Source: a bacterium UBP2_UBA2255
Lineage (GTDB): Bacteria; Edwardsbacteria; AC1; EtOH8
Direction: 5' to 3'
DNA: 30,984 nucleotides
Assembly: GCA_002347565.1 (NCBI GenBank)
Contig: DDXR01000069.1
Span: forward strand, 1-30,984
In this document: one piece after another, positions 8,085-14,810 of the stretch
How positions within the stretch are numbered: the first letter of the stretch is position 1
How the letters are laid out: every line of letters starts with the position of its first letter
Made by a program: the position numbers and the translations under genes
The notes under the pieces: generated by a model
The model's database searches: none
Told to the model about the DNA's origin: nothing
What the model saw: the letters and a program-made list of their open reading frames with translations, nothing else

Positions 8085-8213
8085 TCATCGCTGGATCGGT
8101 CTCTCCCTGGGGAACAGCCCCTTCAGCGGGGAACCGTTCTCGCGGGCGATGGTCTTCAGCGCGTCGAGCATCAGTTGCTCGCCGCTGAGGATCGTACTGA
8201 CGTCTATCGTCAT
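8085..8213 (-). CDS. Small ORF, 42 residues, between attenuator and exporter
   Basis: ATG 8213 opens a 42-codon frame beginning MTIDVSTILSGEQLML and ending LFPRERPIQR. AAGGAG lies nine bases upstream, and most codons end in G or C, as in the neighbouring genes. The first half could form an amphipathic helix; there is no signal peptide, cysteine or membrane segment. I do not recognise a family. A second ATG at 8220 opens an overlapping 91-codon frame (stop at 7945) that is rich in R, D and P and looks like the shadow. The small protein would be co-transcribed with the ABC exporter, so it could be a regulator, an accessory subunit or a further leader peptide. Confidence 0.5.
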   Translation of the reverse strand: MTIDVSTILSGEQLMLDALKTIARENGSPLKGLFPRERPIQR

Positions 8214-8278
8214 CGCTCATCACTCCTTTCCTCCGGCAGCGGCCGGCCCCGGCTGCTGCGGGCGCCTCCCGGGCATGG

Positions 8279-8310
8279 AAAAACCACAGGTCGCTCGATC
8301 GCACCTGTGG
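8279..8310 (-). terminator. Leader terminator (segments 3:4)
   Basis: On the - strand, CCACAGGT (8303-8310) and ACCTGTGG (8284-8291) form a perfect 8-bp stem with an 11-base loop, directly followed by five U (8279-8283). It stands in the leader of the ABC exporter operon, ahead of its first codons, so it would stop transcription unless segment 3 is captured by segment 2. Confidence 0.75.
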
Positions 8311-8411
8311 CCTCGGCGTTCGCCGGGAAAAGAAAAGGGCCACAGGTTTCAGTGGACCCGTGGCCTCGCGGAACTCAGCGTATCAAGGAGTTACGAGCAT
8401 TGGCCGACGGG
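8284..8411 (-). promoter_or_regulatory. Attenuator-like leader with mutually exclusive hairpins
   Basis: Five segments can pair in alternative ways. Segment 0 is CCCGTCGGCC (8402-8411, inside the leader ORF), segment 1 GGCCACGGGT (8356-8365), segment 2 ACCTGTGGCC (8338-8347), segment 3 GGCCACAGGT (8303-8312) and segment 4 ACCTGTGG (8284-8291). Pair 1:2 gives 10 bp with one G-U and a U-rich tail; 3:4 gives 8 bp plus five U; 2:3 gives 10 perfect pairs and would prevent both terminators. Pair 0:1 gives 9 bp with one bulged C. This is the logic of ribosome-controlled transcription attenuation. The structure is read directly; the regulation is inferred. Confidence 0.65.
8338..8365 (-). terminator. 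First leader hairpin (segments 1:2), terminator- or pause-like
   Basis: On the - strand, GGCCACGGGT and ACCTGTGGCC form a 10-bp stem (nine Watson-Crick pairs and one G-U) with an 8-base loop. It is followed by the U-rich tract CUUUUCUUUUC (8327-8337). It could end or pause transcription about 160 bases after the predicted start site. Its second arm is perfectly complementary to the first arm of the next hairpin. Confidence 0.6.
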
Positions 8412-8471
8412 CGCACCAGTCCCACCGTTGGTGGGATCGGTCGATCGCACGATGAGCAGGATTTTCTCCAT
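8391..8471 (-). CDS. Putative leader peptide, 26 residues
   Basis: ATG 8471 opens a 26-codon ORF that begins MEKILLIVRSTDPT and ends GAPVGQCS, with TAA 25 bases before hairpin segment 1. It starts roughly 50 bases after the predicted transcription start. Its own 7-bp hairpin (8420-8436) and segment 0 lie inside it. There is no run of one amino acid, so sensing of a charged tRNA is unlikely; sensing of ribosome stalling would fit better, as for the BmrB leader of the bmrCD exporter. The ribosome site is weak (AAAGGG eleven bases away), and no homologue is recognised. Confidence 0.4.
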   Translation of the reverse strand: MEKILLIVRSTDPTNGGTGAPVGQCS

Positions 8472-8525
8472 GTCGATCAATGCCCTTTCGGCACGTTGGA
8501 CGGTTGCGGTTTTCGTTGATGCGAC

Positions 8526-8555
8526 ATTGTAAACCAAAACCGGCCGCCGTGTCAA
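8526..8555 (-). promoter_or_regulatory. Sigma70-type promoter of the ABC exporter leader
   Basis: On the - strand, a perfect TTGACA (-35, 8550-8555) is separated by 18 bases from TACAAT (-10, 8526-8531). It lies between the tRNA-Arg gene and the leader ORF, so transcription would begin near 8519 and run about 560 bases before the exporter start codon at 7955. Confidence 0.75.
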
Positions 8556-8572
8556 GCTTTTTTTCGCTGACG

Positions 8573-8650
8573 TGGCGCGCCTGGCCCGACTCGAACGGGC
8601 GGCCAACGGATTCGAAGTCCGTTGCTCTATCCAAACTGAGCTACAGGCGC
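8573..8650 (-). tRNA. tRNA-Arg (anticodon TCG)
   Basis: The - strand folds as a complete tRNA: acceptor GCGCCTG/CAGGCGC, D arm GCTC...GAGC, anticodon stem ACGGA/TCCGT with loop CTTCGAA, T arm GCCCG-TTCGAGT-CGGGC, discriminator G, and an encoded CCA end (8573-8575). The anticodon TCG (8613-8615 on the opposite strand) reads CGA and related arginine codons. No integrated element is seen beside it. It may be read from the upstream enzyme gene or from a promoter I cannot see. Confidence 0.96.
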
Positions 8651-8723
8651 GTTTCGCTGGTCCGGTGACGCGGATCGGAAACGGGTTCGGTTCGCGCGGT
8701 TGCCGGCCGCCGCGGGCGGTTGA

Positions 8724-9917
8724 TCAGATCCGGTTCAGCGCCTGATCCAGGTCGGCGATCACGTCCTCCGGCTCCTCCAGGCCGACCGCGATGCGGACGT
8801 AGCCCGGAGTGATGCCGACTTCCTTCAACTCGGCTTCGTTGTACGCCAGGTGCGTGGTCGACGCCGGATGCGAGACCAGCGTCTCCACGCTGCCCAGGCT
8901 GACGGCCAGGGTGCACAGCTTGAGGCTGTTCTGGAAGCTTTTGCCCCCCGCGCGCCCGCCCCGGACATCGATGCCGATCACGCCGCCGAAACCGCCGCAC
9001 ATTTGTTTCTTTGCGATGTCGTGGCCGCAACAGCCGGACAGCCCGGGGTAGCAGACGCGCTCCACCCTGGCATGCTTCTCCAGGAACTCGGCTACGACCT
9101 GGGCGTTGCGGCTGTGACGCTCCACCCGCAGCGGCAGGGTTTGCAGGCCGCGGGCCAGCAGCCAGGCCGTGATGGGCGCGATGGTGCCGCCCAGATTCTT
9201 GAAGGCCACGGTCCTGATGCGGTCGATGTCGGCCTTGTTCGCCACCGCCACGCCGCCGATGGTGTCGCCGTGTCCGCAGATGTACTTGGTGGCCGAGTGC
9301 ATCACCACGTCGGCCCCGTGCTCCATCGGCCGCTGCAGGCAGGGGGTGGCGAACGTGTTGTCGACGGCCACCTTGAGGTTGTGCCGCTTGGCGGCCTTGA
9401 TGGTCTCCGCCAGGTCGACGATGTCCAGCGTGGGGTTGGCCGGCGTCTCCAGATAGACCAGCTTGGTCCTGGACGTGACGTGCCGGTCCAGCTCGGCGTG
9501 GATCGTCTCCGCCGGCAGGTAGACGATCCGGATGTCCAGCTTGGGCAGCAGGTCCTTGAACAGCCCGAAGGTCCCGCCGTAGACCGGCGCCGAGGAGATC
9601 AGCTCGTCGCCGGGCCCGCAGTACGACAGGATGACGGCCGAGATGGCCGCCATGCCCGAGGCGAACGACACGCCGTCGTCCGCGCCCTCCAGCAGCGCCA
9701 TTCGCCGCTCGAACTCCTGCGAAGTGGGATTGCCCAGCCGGGTGTAGACGTAGCCCGATTCCTTGCCGGCCATCACGTCGGCGAAATGCTCGGCCGAGTC
9801 GAAGGTGAATTCGGCGGACTGGTAGATTGGCACGGACACCGGCTTGACCCGGGACAGGTCCGGCTTGCCGGCGCCGTGCACCGCGATGGTGTTGAAATGC
9901 ACCTTGCCATGGCTCAT
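8724..9917 (-). CDS. Cys/Met metabolism PLP-dependent enzyme (cystathionine gamma-synthase/lyase family)
   Basis: A 397-residue fold-type I PLP enzyme of the trans-sulfuration family. K211 in HSATKYICGHGDTIGG is the PLP lysine. Y58 and R60 in YTRLGNPT are the phosphate contacts from the neighbouring subunit, and the C-terminal SLGSVETLVSHPASTTH supplies substrate carboxylate binding. Members form or split cystathionine, or release methanethiol from methionine. The cysteine typical of methionine gamma-lyase (YGCTF) is glycine here (YGGTF, residues 113-117), which argues against strict methionine gamma-lyase activity. Sequence alone does not separate cystathionine gamma-synthase, gamma-lyase and O-acetylhomoserine sulfhydrylase. 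It is monocistronic, with its own promoter about 50 bases upstream. Confidence 0.93.
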   Translation of the reverse strand: MSHGKVHFNTIAVHGAGKPDLSRVKPVSVPIYQSAEFTFDSAEHFADVMAGKESGYVYTRLGNPTSQEFERRMALLEGADDGVSFASGMAAISAVILSYCGPGDELISSAPVYGGTFGLFKDLLPKLDIRIVYLPAETIHAELDRHVTSRTKLVYLETPANPTLDIVDLAETIKAAKRHNLKVAVDNTFATPCLQRPMEHGADVVMHSATKYICGHGDTIGGVAVANKADIDRIRTVAFKNLGGTIAPITAWLLARGLQTLPLRVERHSRNAQVVAEFLEKHARVERVCYPGLSGCCGHDIAKKQMCGGFGGVIGIDVRGGRAGGKSFQNSLKLCTLAVSLGSVETLVSHPASTTHLAYNEAELKEVGITPGYVRIAVGLEEPEDVIADLDQALNRI

Positions 9918-9970
9918 GGTGGTCTGTCCGTTCGCTTGTGTTTATCTGGCGGTGCCGCGTCCGAGGGGTG

Positions 9971-9999
9971 ATTGTACCACAGCCGGCCGGGAAAGACAA
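9971..9999 (-). promoter_or_regulatory. Promoter of the PLP enzyme gene
   Basis: On the - strand, TTGTCT (9994-9999), a 17-base spacer and TACAAT (9971-9976) match a sigma70 promoter. The start site would be near 9965, leaving a leader of about 48 bases before ATG 9917. No riboswitch-like fold is evident in so short a leader. Confidence 0.6.
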
Positions 10000-10027
10000 C
10001 GGCAAAGACGGCGGCGGAGTGCAGGCC

Positions 10028-10059
10028 AGCGGGCGGTGGAGACGCCCCCACCGCCCGCT
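10028..10059 (-). terminator. Strong GC hairpin after the DUF6588-like gene
   Basis: A perfect 12-bp stem (10028-10039 with 10048-10059; AGCGGGCGGTGG/CCACCGCCCGCT) with an 8-base loop starts about 30 bases past the stop of the envelope protein gene. There is no U-tract, so it is a transcript-end or stabilising hairpin rather than a textbook intrinsic terminator. Confidence 0.45.
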
Positions 10060-10087
10060 CGGCACCGGCCCCCAGCAGCCGCTCCGA

Positions 10088-11149
10088 TCAGAACTTCACC
10101 ATCGCGCCGGCCGTGAAGGAATCGTACTTCCCGAAATTGTAATCGGCGTTGATGTTGACGATCAGGACCTTGACGTTGAGCCCGGCCGTGACCCGGGTGG
10201 TGTTCTCGCCGTCGAGGGTGAAGCGGATGTCCTGGGTGGTGGCGGGCAGCCCCGGCCGGTCGATGGCGTACTGGTAGGCGATGTCGATTGTCGATTTCTC
10301 ATACCCCACGCCGAGATACGGCGTCAGGTTCAGCAGGTAAAAACCCAGGCGTTTGCTGGCCTGCAGGCCGGCCGACGAGGTGCGGCACTTGATCAGTGTT
10401 CCGGCGCTGAGGGTCTGGGTCGTGGCGTACAGAGAAAGGTTGAACGGGAACTTGCGCAGCGGCGGGATCCAGAACATCGGGTTGTGCTGGACGCCCAGGC
10501 CGAAGTACTTGACCTTGCCGACCGACTTGATGGTCTGGCCCGGGTAGTACCGGACGGTGGCCATGGTGCCGAGCACCGTCCCCACCGTCACCTGGGGCGC
10601 GGCGACAGGAAGCATGCTCTGGCCCTCCAGCAGTCCCACCACCGGCAGGGCGAAGGACTGGGGCGGGATCGGATAGCCGCTCAACATCCCTGCGATGATC
10701 GCCAGTTTGACGCTGTCGGACTCGCTGCCGACCACTGTGGGGCCGCTGATGTCGAGGATGAAGTCGCGGGCGATCAGCGAGTCGATCAGCTCCTGCCGGT
10801 GCGCCGGGCTGAGAGTGTCGCTCTGCGGCACGCTCGAGATCAGCCGGTCGGCCTGGTCGCGGTTGAAGCGGAACGTCCCGCTGACCGCGAAGCTGCCGTG
10901 GGCGTCGCCGAACAGCGCGCCCATGTAGACCACCCCGATCTCGATGTCGAACCCGAATCCCTTGGGCCGGGGCGATTCGTGGAACCATCCGCCGTTGAGA
11001 CCGGCCCCGAAGGCGGAGACCACGGGACCGACGTAGGCCGAGCCGGCGTCGCGGGACAGTTTGCCCAGGGTGGTCTCCAAATCGTCGGACGCGGCCGGAG
11101 CCGCGGCGCAGGCCAGCGCCAATAGCACAGCGAGCTTGCTGTTGCTCAT
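10088..11149 (-). CDS. DUF6588-like outer-membrane barrel protein
   Basis: A 353-residue exported protein. Residues 1-20 are a signal peptide (hydrophobic LAVLLALACAAAP, then an ASDD cleavage region). The mature start, TLGKLSRDAGSAYVGPVVSAFGAGLNGGWF, resembles the conserved opening of DUF6588 proteins. The rest is alternating polar/hydrophobic strands, and the chain ends in phenylalanine (AGAMVKF), as expected for an outer-membrane beta-barrel. Function is unknown. AAGGAGGG eight bases before ATG 11149 is a strong ribosome site. It follows the OmpA-like gene by 72 bases and probably shares its promoter at 13691-13719, so the two may be assembled together in the outer membrane. Confidence 0.8.
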   Translation of the reverse strand: MSNSKLAVLLALACAAAPAASDDLETTLGKLSRDAGSAYVGPVVSAFGAGLNGGWFHESPRPKGFGFDIEIGVVYMGALFGDAHGSFAVSGTFRFNRDQADRLISSVPQSDTLSPAHRQELIDSLIARDFILDISGPTVVGSESDSVKLAIIAGMLSGYPIPPQSFALPVVGLLEGQSMLPVAAPQVTVGTVLGTMATVRYYPGQTIKSVGKVKYFGLGVQHNPMFWIPPLRKFPFNLSLYATTQTLSAGTLIKCRTSSAGLQASKRLGFYLLNLTPYLGVGYEKSTIDIAYQYAIDRPGLPATTQDIRFTLDGENTTRVTAGLNVKVLIVNINADYNFGKYDSFTAGAMVKF

Positions 11150-11221
11150 GTCGGGATCCCTCCTTGCGTCTCGTCCTGATGCGCGCGGCGGAATTCATGC
11201 ACGCCACGCGACACCCGGCCG

Positions 11222-13657
11222 TTATTCGGTGACGATGAACTCGATCCGCTGGTTGTCCAGCCGGCCCTGCCGGGTCTTGTTGTCGGCGATCGGCAGCGCC
11301 GGCCCGTAGCCGCGGGTGCTCATCCGCAACGGATCGATGCCCCAGCCCGCCAGGATGGTCTTGACCCCCTCGGCCCGCGCCTGGGAAAGGATCAGGTTCT
11401 TCTTGAGGGTGCCGATCCTGCTGGTATGACCGCCGATCTCGACCTTGATGGTCGGGTTGTCGGTCAGGATCCTGGCGGCCTCGGCCAGCACCTCGTAGGT
11501 GCCGGGCTTGGCCCGGACGATCTCCGTCGGATAGCAGTCGTCGATCAGCATCCGGTTGAGCCGCACCAGACGGTCGCCGGTGGGGTTCTGGGCCATCATC
11601 CTGACGGTGCGCTCGGTCAGCTTGGCCTCCTTGAACCGGTCGGCCGTATAGATCAGGGCGCCAGCCTTGATCAGCCGGTTGAGGTCGCGGGCCAGGGACT
11701 TGCCCAGCAACAGGTTGCCCCGTCCGGGGGAGTAGTTGTCGAGCAGCCGGTTGGTGCGCGGCGAGAACTGCTGCCGCAGGAAGGCCGAGACCGGGTTCCG
11801 GGGATCGATCAGCTTGACCACCAGCGCCGGAAGGTTGATCAGCTCCTTGTCGGAGAACAGGGCCGAACCGTCGACGATGTCGGCCTTGTTGGGCGCGAAG
11901 TTGACGCCCCGGATGATGAACTTCTCGCCCTTGCGGGGGATCAGCCGCAGGGCGAAGTCCTTGGGCGTCGTCTTCTTGTTCTCGACGACGAACTCACAGC
12001 TGTCCGGGTTGTACCCCTCGGCGGTGACAATCACCTTGTAGGTGCCGGGCGACATCCCGATGTTGTAGGTGCCGTTGCCGGTGTCGTTGGGAATGGGCTG
12101 GAAGTCCGTGCCGGCAAAGCCGAACAGCGCCCGCACCGGCAGGTTGGTCTTGGAGTCGGCCACCCGGCCGGCGATGAACCCGCGCGGGACCTCGACCTTG
12201 ACCAGTTCGACCACGATCGGGTTGACCTGGGCCGGCTGCATCGCCACTTTGATCTCCTTGGTGACGTAGCCCTTGAGCTCGGCACGCAGCGCCTTCACGC
12301 GCCGCGCCGGCAGCACCAGGCTGAAGGCCCCCGAGGAGTCGGCGACCGCCGTCGCCGGCCGCTGCTTGCCGCCGACCTTGACCGTTCCCATGGCCTTGCC
12401 CGTGGTGTCGATCATCGCGATGGCTGCGCCGGGCAGCGGCTTGCCGGTCTCCTTGTCGACCACGGTCCCGGCCAGCGTGCCCTCGGTGATGACCTTGACC
12501 TTCTTGGGAAGGGTGCCGGCCGTGACCGAGAGCCCGAATACCGCGTTCCAATCGGGCGAGGCGGCGTGGCTGCCCAGCTTGAACTCGCAGCCGCCGTCCA
12601 TGGTGAAGCCGCCGGGCGTGTTGAAGCGGATGCCCGGGGTGACCACCGCCGGGTTGCCCCAGAGATAGGAGCCGCCGCTCTTGCTCTTCTCGCCGTGAGC
12701 CTCGACCAGGAACGTGACGTAGGGGCCGGCCGCGACCTCGAGCCCGGCTCCCCACAGGATCTGGTCGCTGCGCGGCACGTCCTGCCTCGTCGCGGGGTGC
12801 ACCCAGTAATCGTAATACGGCGATGACGGATCGTTCTTGTGCAGCTCGATCGAGTCGATGAAGCTCCGCCGGCTGGTTGAATCGCCGTCCCATCCCGCCT
12901 GCGTGGTGTCGCAGGCCGGCGCCCGGGAGCCGTAGTCGATGCCGAACGCGCCCCTCGACTTGCCGGCCTTGAGATAGCCGATGTTGCCGTGCAGCTGGGC
13001 CGGTCCGACCTTGATCGTGGCCAGGAACTTGGCGCCGTAATCGGTGTGGTAGGGCACCAGTTCCAGGAAACCATGGGTCATCAGCACCGAATCGGCCGGG
13101 CTGGGCGGCTTGGGATTGCTGGTATACAGGTAGGACACCCTGCTGGGCATCCCCAGGTTGACGAACGGCTCCAAACCGACCGCGTATGAAAACACCCCAT
13201 ATGGGCGGGACGGGTAGCTCGCCTTGGTCCGGATGGCGAGATCCCTGAGCCACAGGTAGGCCAGATCGTAGTTCTGCCGGTCGTAGCGGTTGACGCCGTC
13301 CGAATGCTGGTCGTAGACGGCGTACATCCGGGCCGCAGTCGAGAACTCAAAGTAATCCAGCGCGTAGGTCAGCGAGAGCCGGGTATGGCCCCGATGCATC
13401 TTGTCGGCCAGGCCGGACGAGTCGCCCTGGAAGAAAATGTTGGGGCTGGCGCTGTCGCCCTTGACGCTGTTCAAAGAATGGTAATCGCTCTGCAGGAAAC
13501 CTATGCCGAGCTTGCCCCAGCCCAGGGTCCGGGCTGATGAGACCTTGAACAGGCCGCAGCCGCCGTCATACGCCGGCGGCGAATAGGGTTCGGCCGCCCA
13601 GACGGAGGTGGCAGCCATAATCGCGACCAGCGTCAACGAACGGATCATGCTCATCAT
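11222..13657 (-). CDS. OmpA-family envelope protein with carboxypeptidase-like repeats
   Basis: An 811-residue exported protein. Order: signal peptide (1-21, ending SVWAAE), a strand-rich barrel-like region (about 30-385), two carboxypeptidase regulatory-like beta-sandwiches (about 392-487 and 493-572), then an OmpA peptidoglycan-binding domain. The OmpA domain starts at GVNFAPNKADI (584-594) and finishes with IKVEIGGHTSRIG (737-749), NLILSQARAEGV and DNQRIEFIV (801-809). Between these, about 120 residues (596-716) interrupt the normal fold. It should anchor the outer membrane to peptidoglycan. ATG 13657 has GGGAGA about nine bases upstream and a good promoter just above. No partner besides the downstream barrel gene is evident. 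Confidence 0.88.
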   Translation of the reverse strand: MMSMIRSLTLVAIMAATSVWAAEPYSPPAYDGGCGLFKVSSARTLGWGKLGIGFLQSDYHSLNSVKGDSASPNIFFQGDSSGLADKMHRGHTRLSLTYALDYFEFSTAARMYAVYDQHSDGVNRYDRQNYDLAYLWLRDLAIRTKASYPSRPYGVFSYAVGLEPFVNLGMPSRVSYLYTSNPKPPSPADSVLMTHGFLELVPYHTDYGAKFLATIKVGPAQLHGNIGYLKAGKSRGAFGIDYGSRAPACDTTQAGWDGDSTSRRSFIDSIELHKNDPSSPYYDYWVHPATRQDVPRSDQILWGAGLEVAAGPYVTFLVEAHGEKSKSGGSYLWGNPAVVTPGIRFNTPGGFTMDGGCEFKLGSHAASPDWNAVFGLSVTAGTLPKKVKVITEGTLAGTVVDKETGKPLPGAAIAMIDTTGKAMGTVKVGGKQRPATAVADSSGAFSLVLPARRVKALRAELKGYVTKEIKVAMQPAQVNPIVVELVKVEVPRGFIAGRVADSKTNLPVRALFGFAGTDFQPIPNDTGNGTYNIGMSPGTYKVIVTAEGYNPDSCEFVVENKKTTPKDFALRLIPRKGEKFIIRGVNFAPNKADIVDGSALFSDKELINLPALVVKLIDPRNPVSAFLRQQFSPRTNRLLDNYSPGRGNLLLGKSLARDLNRLIKAGALIYTADRFKEAKLTERTVRMMAQNPTGDRLVRLNRMLIDDCYPTEIVRAKPGTYEVLAEAARILTDNPTIKVEIGGHTSRIGTLKKNLILSQARAEGVKTILAGWGIDPLRMSTRGYGPALPIADNKTRQGRLDNQRIEFIVTE

Positions 13658-13690
13658 GAATGATTCTCCCGCTGTGGATTGTCAGGTTCA

Positions 13691-13719
13691 ATCTTATAGC
13701 ACACGCCGCTATTTGTCAA
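13691..13719 (-). promoter_or_regulatory. Promoter of the OmpA-like / DUF6588-like operon
   Basis: On the - strand, a perfect TTGACA (13714-13719), a 17-base spacer and TAAGAT (13691-13696) form a sigma70-type promoter 30-60 bases before ATG 13657. The -35 overlaps the stop codon of the pseudouridine synthase gene (13716-13718). Confidence 0.7.
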
Positions 13720-14693
13720 GGCTTTTCCGACAGGTGGGCCACCAGCCTCACCATGTCGTCCGGCAACCCGGCTTCGAAGGCCATCGTCCGGCCGGATACC
13801 GGATGCCGAAACTCCAGGTTTCGGGCATGCAGCGCCTGGCGGTCGATCAGATCCAACGCCCGCTCGGCCTGCACCTGGCGGCCGATTGCGAACTGACGAA
13901 CCACCTGCCGCCCCCTCCCTCCGTACTCGGGATCGCCCAGCACCGGGTGTCCCAGGTGCGCCAAATGGACCCGGATCTGGTGGGTCCTGCCGGTTCCCAG
14001 TTTCAGCCGGACCAGGGAAGCGAATTCGAATTCCCGTTCCACCGCGTAGTGGGTCACGGCCTGCCGGCCCCGCAACGCCGTGACATCCATCCTCTTGCGG
14101 TCGAAGGCCGAGCGCCCCACCGGCGCGTCGACCGTGCCTGAGCGCTGCGGCAGGCGCCCCCACACCACGGCCAGGTAGGTGCGCTCGATCCTCCGCGCCT
14201 CCAGCTGCGCCGCCAGGACGGCATGCGCCCGATCGGTCTTGGCGACGATCAGCAGGCCGGATGTGTTCTTGTCCAGCCGGTGCAGGATGCCGGGCCGCTC
14301 CTTGCCCGACCCCCCGGACAACTGCCGGCTGTGGTGCAGCAGGGCGTTGACCAGCGTCCCGGTGTAGTTGCCCGGCGCCGGGTGCACCACCAAACCAGCC
14401 GGCTTGTCGACCACCAGCAGGTGCTCGTCCTCGAAGACTATTTTCAACGGAATGTCCTCGGCCTCCAGGCCGGGACGTTCCCGAGCTTCCGGCCGCGGCG
14501 TGACCTGCACCCGGTCGCCTGGCTTGACAAGATAGCCGGGGACGGCAGCCCGGCCGTTGACCAGCACCAGCCTGGCGGCGATCATCTCCTGGATCTTGGT
14601 GCGGGACAGGCAGACGCCCTGGCAGGAAAGGTAGCGGTCCAGCCGGATGCGGGACTGTGCCGGCGAGACCTTCATGTCAAGGTTTGTTTCCAT
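13716..14693 (-). CDS. rluD: RluA-family 23S rRNA pseudouridine synthase (RluD type)
   Basis: A 325-residue enzyme. An S4 RNA-binding domain occupies about residues 14-70 (RLDRYLSCQG, RTKIQEMI, VLVNGRAA), followed by the catalytic domain. HRLDKNTSGLL (138-148) carries the catalytic aspartate D141; DKPAGLVVHPAPGN (96-109) and GRTHQIRVHLAHLGHP are further RluA-family blocks. The S4 plus RluA layout and length match RluD, which makes pseudouridines in helix 69 of 23S rRNA; RluC is the alternative. GAGG lies about five bases before ATG 14693. The next gene upstream starts 117 bases away, and nothing regulatory is visible in that gap. Confidence 0.92.
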   Translation of the reverse strand: METNLDMKVSPAQSRIRLDRYLSCQGVCLSRTKIQEMIAARLVLVNGRAAVPGYLVKPGDRVQVTPRPEARERPGLEAEDIPLKIVFEDEHLLVVDKPAGLVVHPAPGNYTGTLVNALLHHSRQLSGGSGKERPGILHRLDKNTSGLLIVAKTDRAHAVLAAQLEARRIERTYLAVVWGRLPQRSGTVDAPVGRSAFDRKRMDVTALRGRQAVTHYAVEREFEFASLVRLKLGTGRTHQIRVHLAHLGHPVLGDPEYGGRGRQVVRQFAIGRQVQAERALDLIDRQALHARNLEFRHPVSGRTMAFEAGLPDDMVRLVAHLSEKP

Positions 14694-14810
14694 CGGCCCT
14701 CGGCATCGCCCCCCTGAACCGCTGTTGTGGGCGCCTTCGCAACGTTCCGTTCGGCTCTGCCATGCCCCAGGTGCCGGGCTTGGCGCTTTCCCCCGTCATC
14801 AACTGCCGGC

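Noticed and set aside
7945..8220. 91-codon frame starting MSDDDRRQYD in the exporter leader
   Set aside because: It shares the strong ribosome site, but its R/D/P-rich product and unbiased third positions look like a shadow of the 42-codon frame. It is not excluded outright.
8279..8520. Known riboswitch or T-box in the exporter leader
   Set aside because: No T-box sequence (GGGTGG.ACCGCG type), cobalamin box or other conserved riboswitch core could be matched; only hairpins and a small ORF are visible.
8573..8650. tRNA as an integration site for a mobile element
   Set aside because: No integrase and no repeated 3' tRNA fragment are seen on either side in the window.
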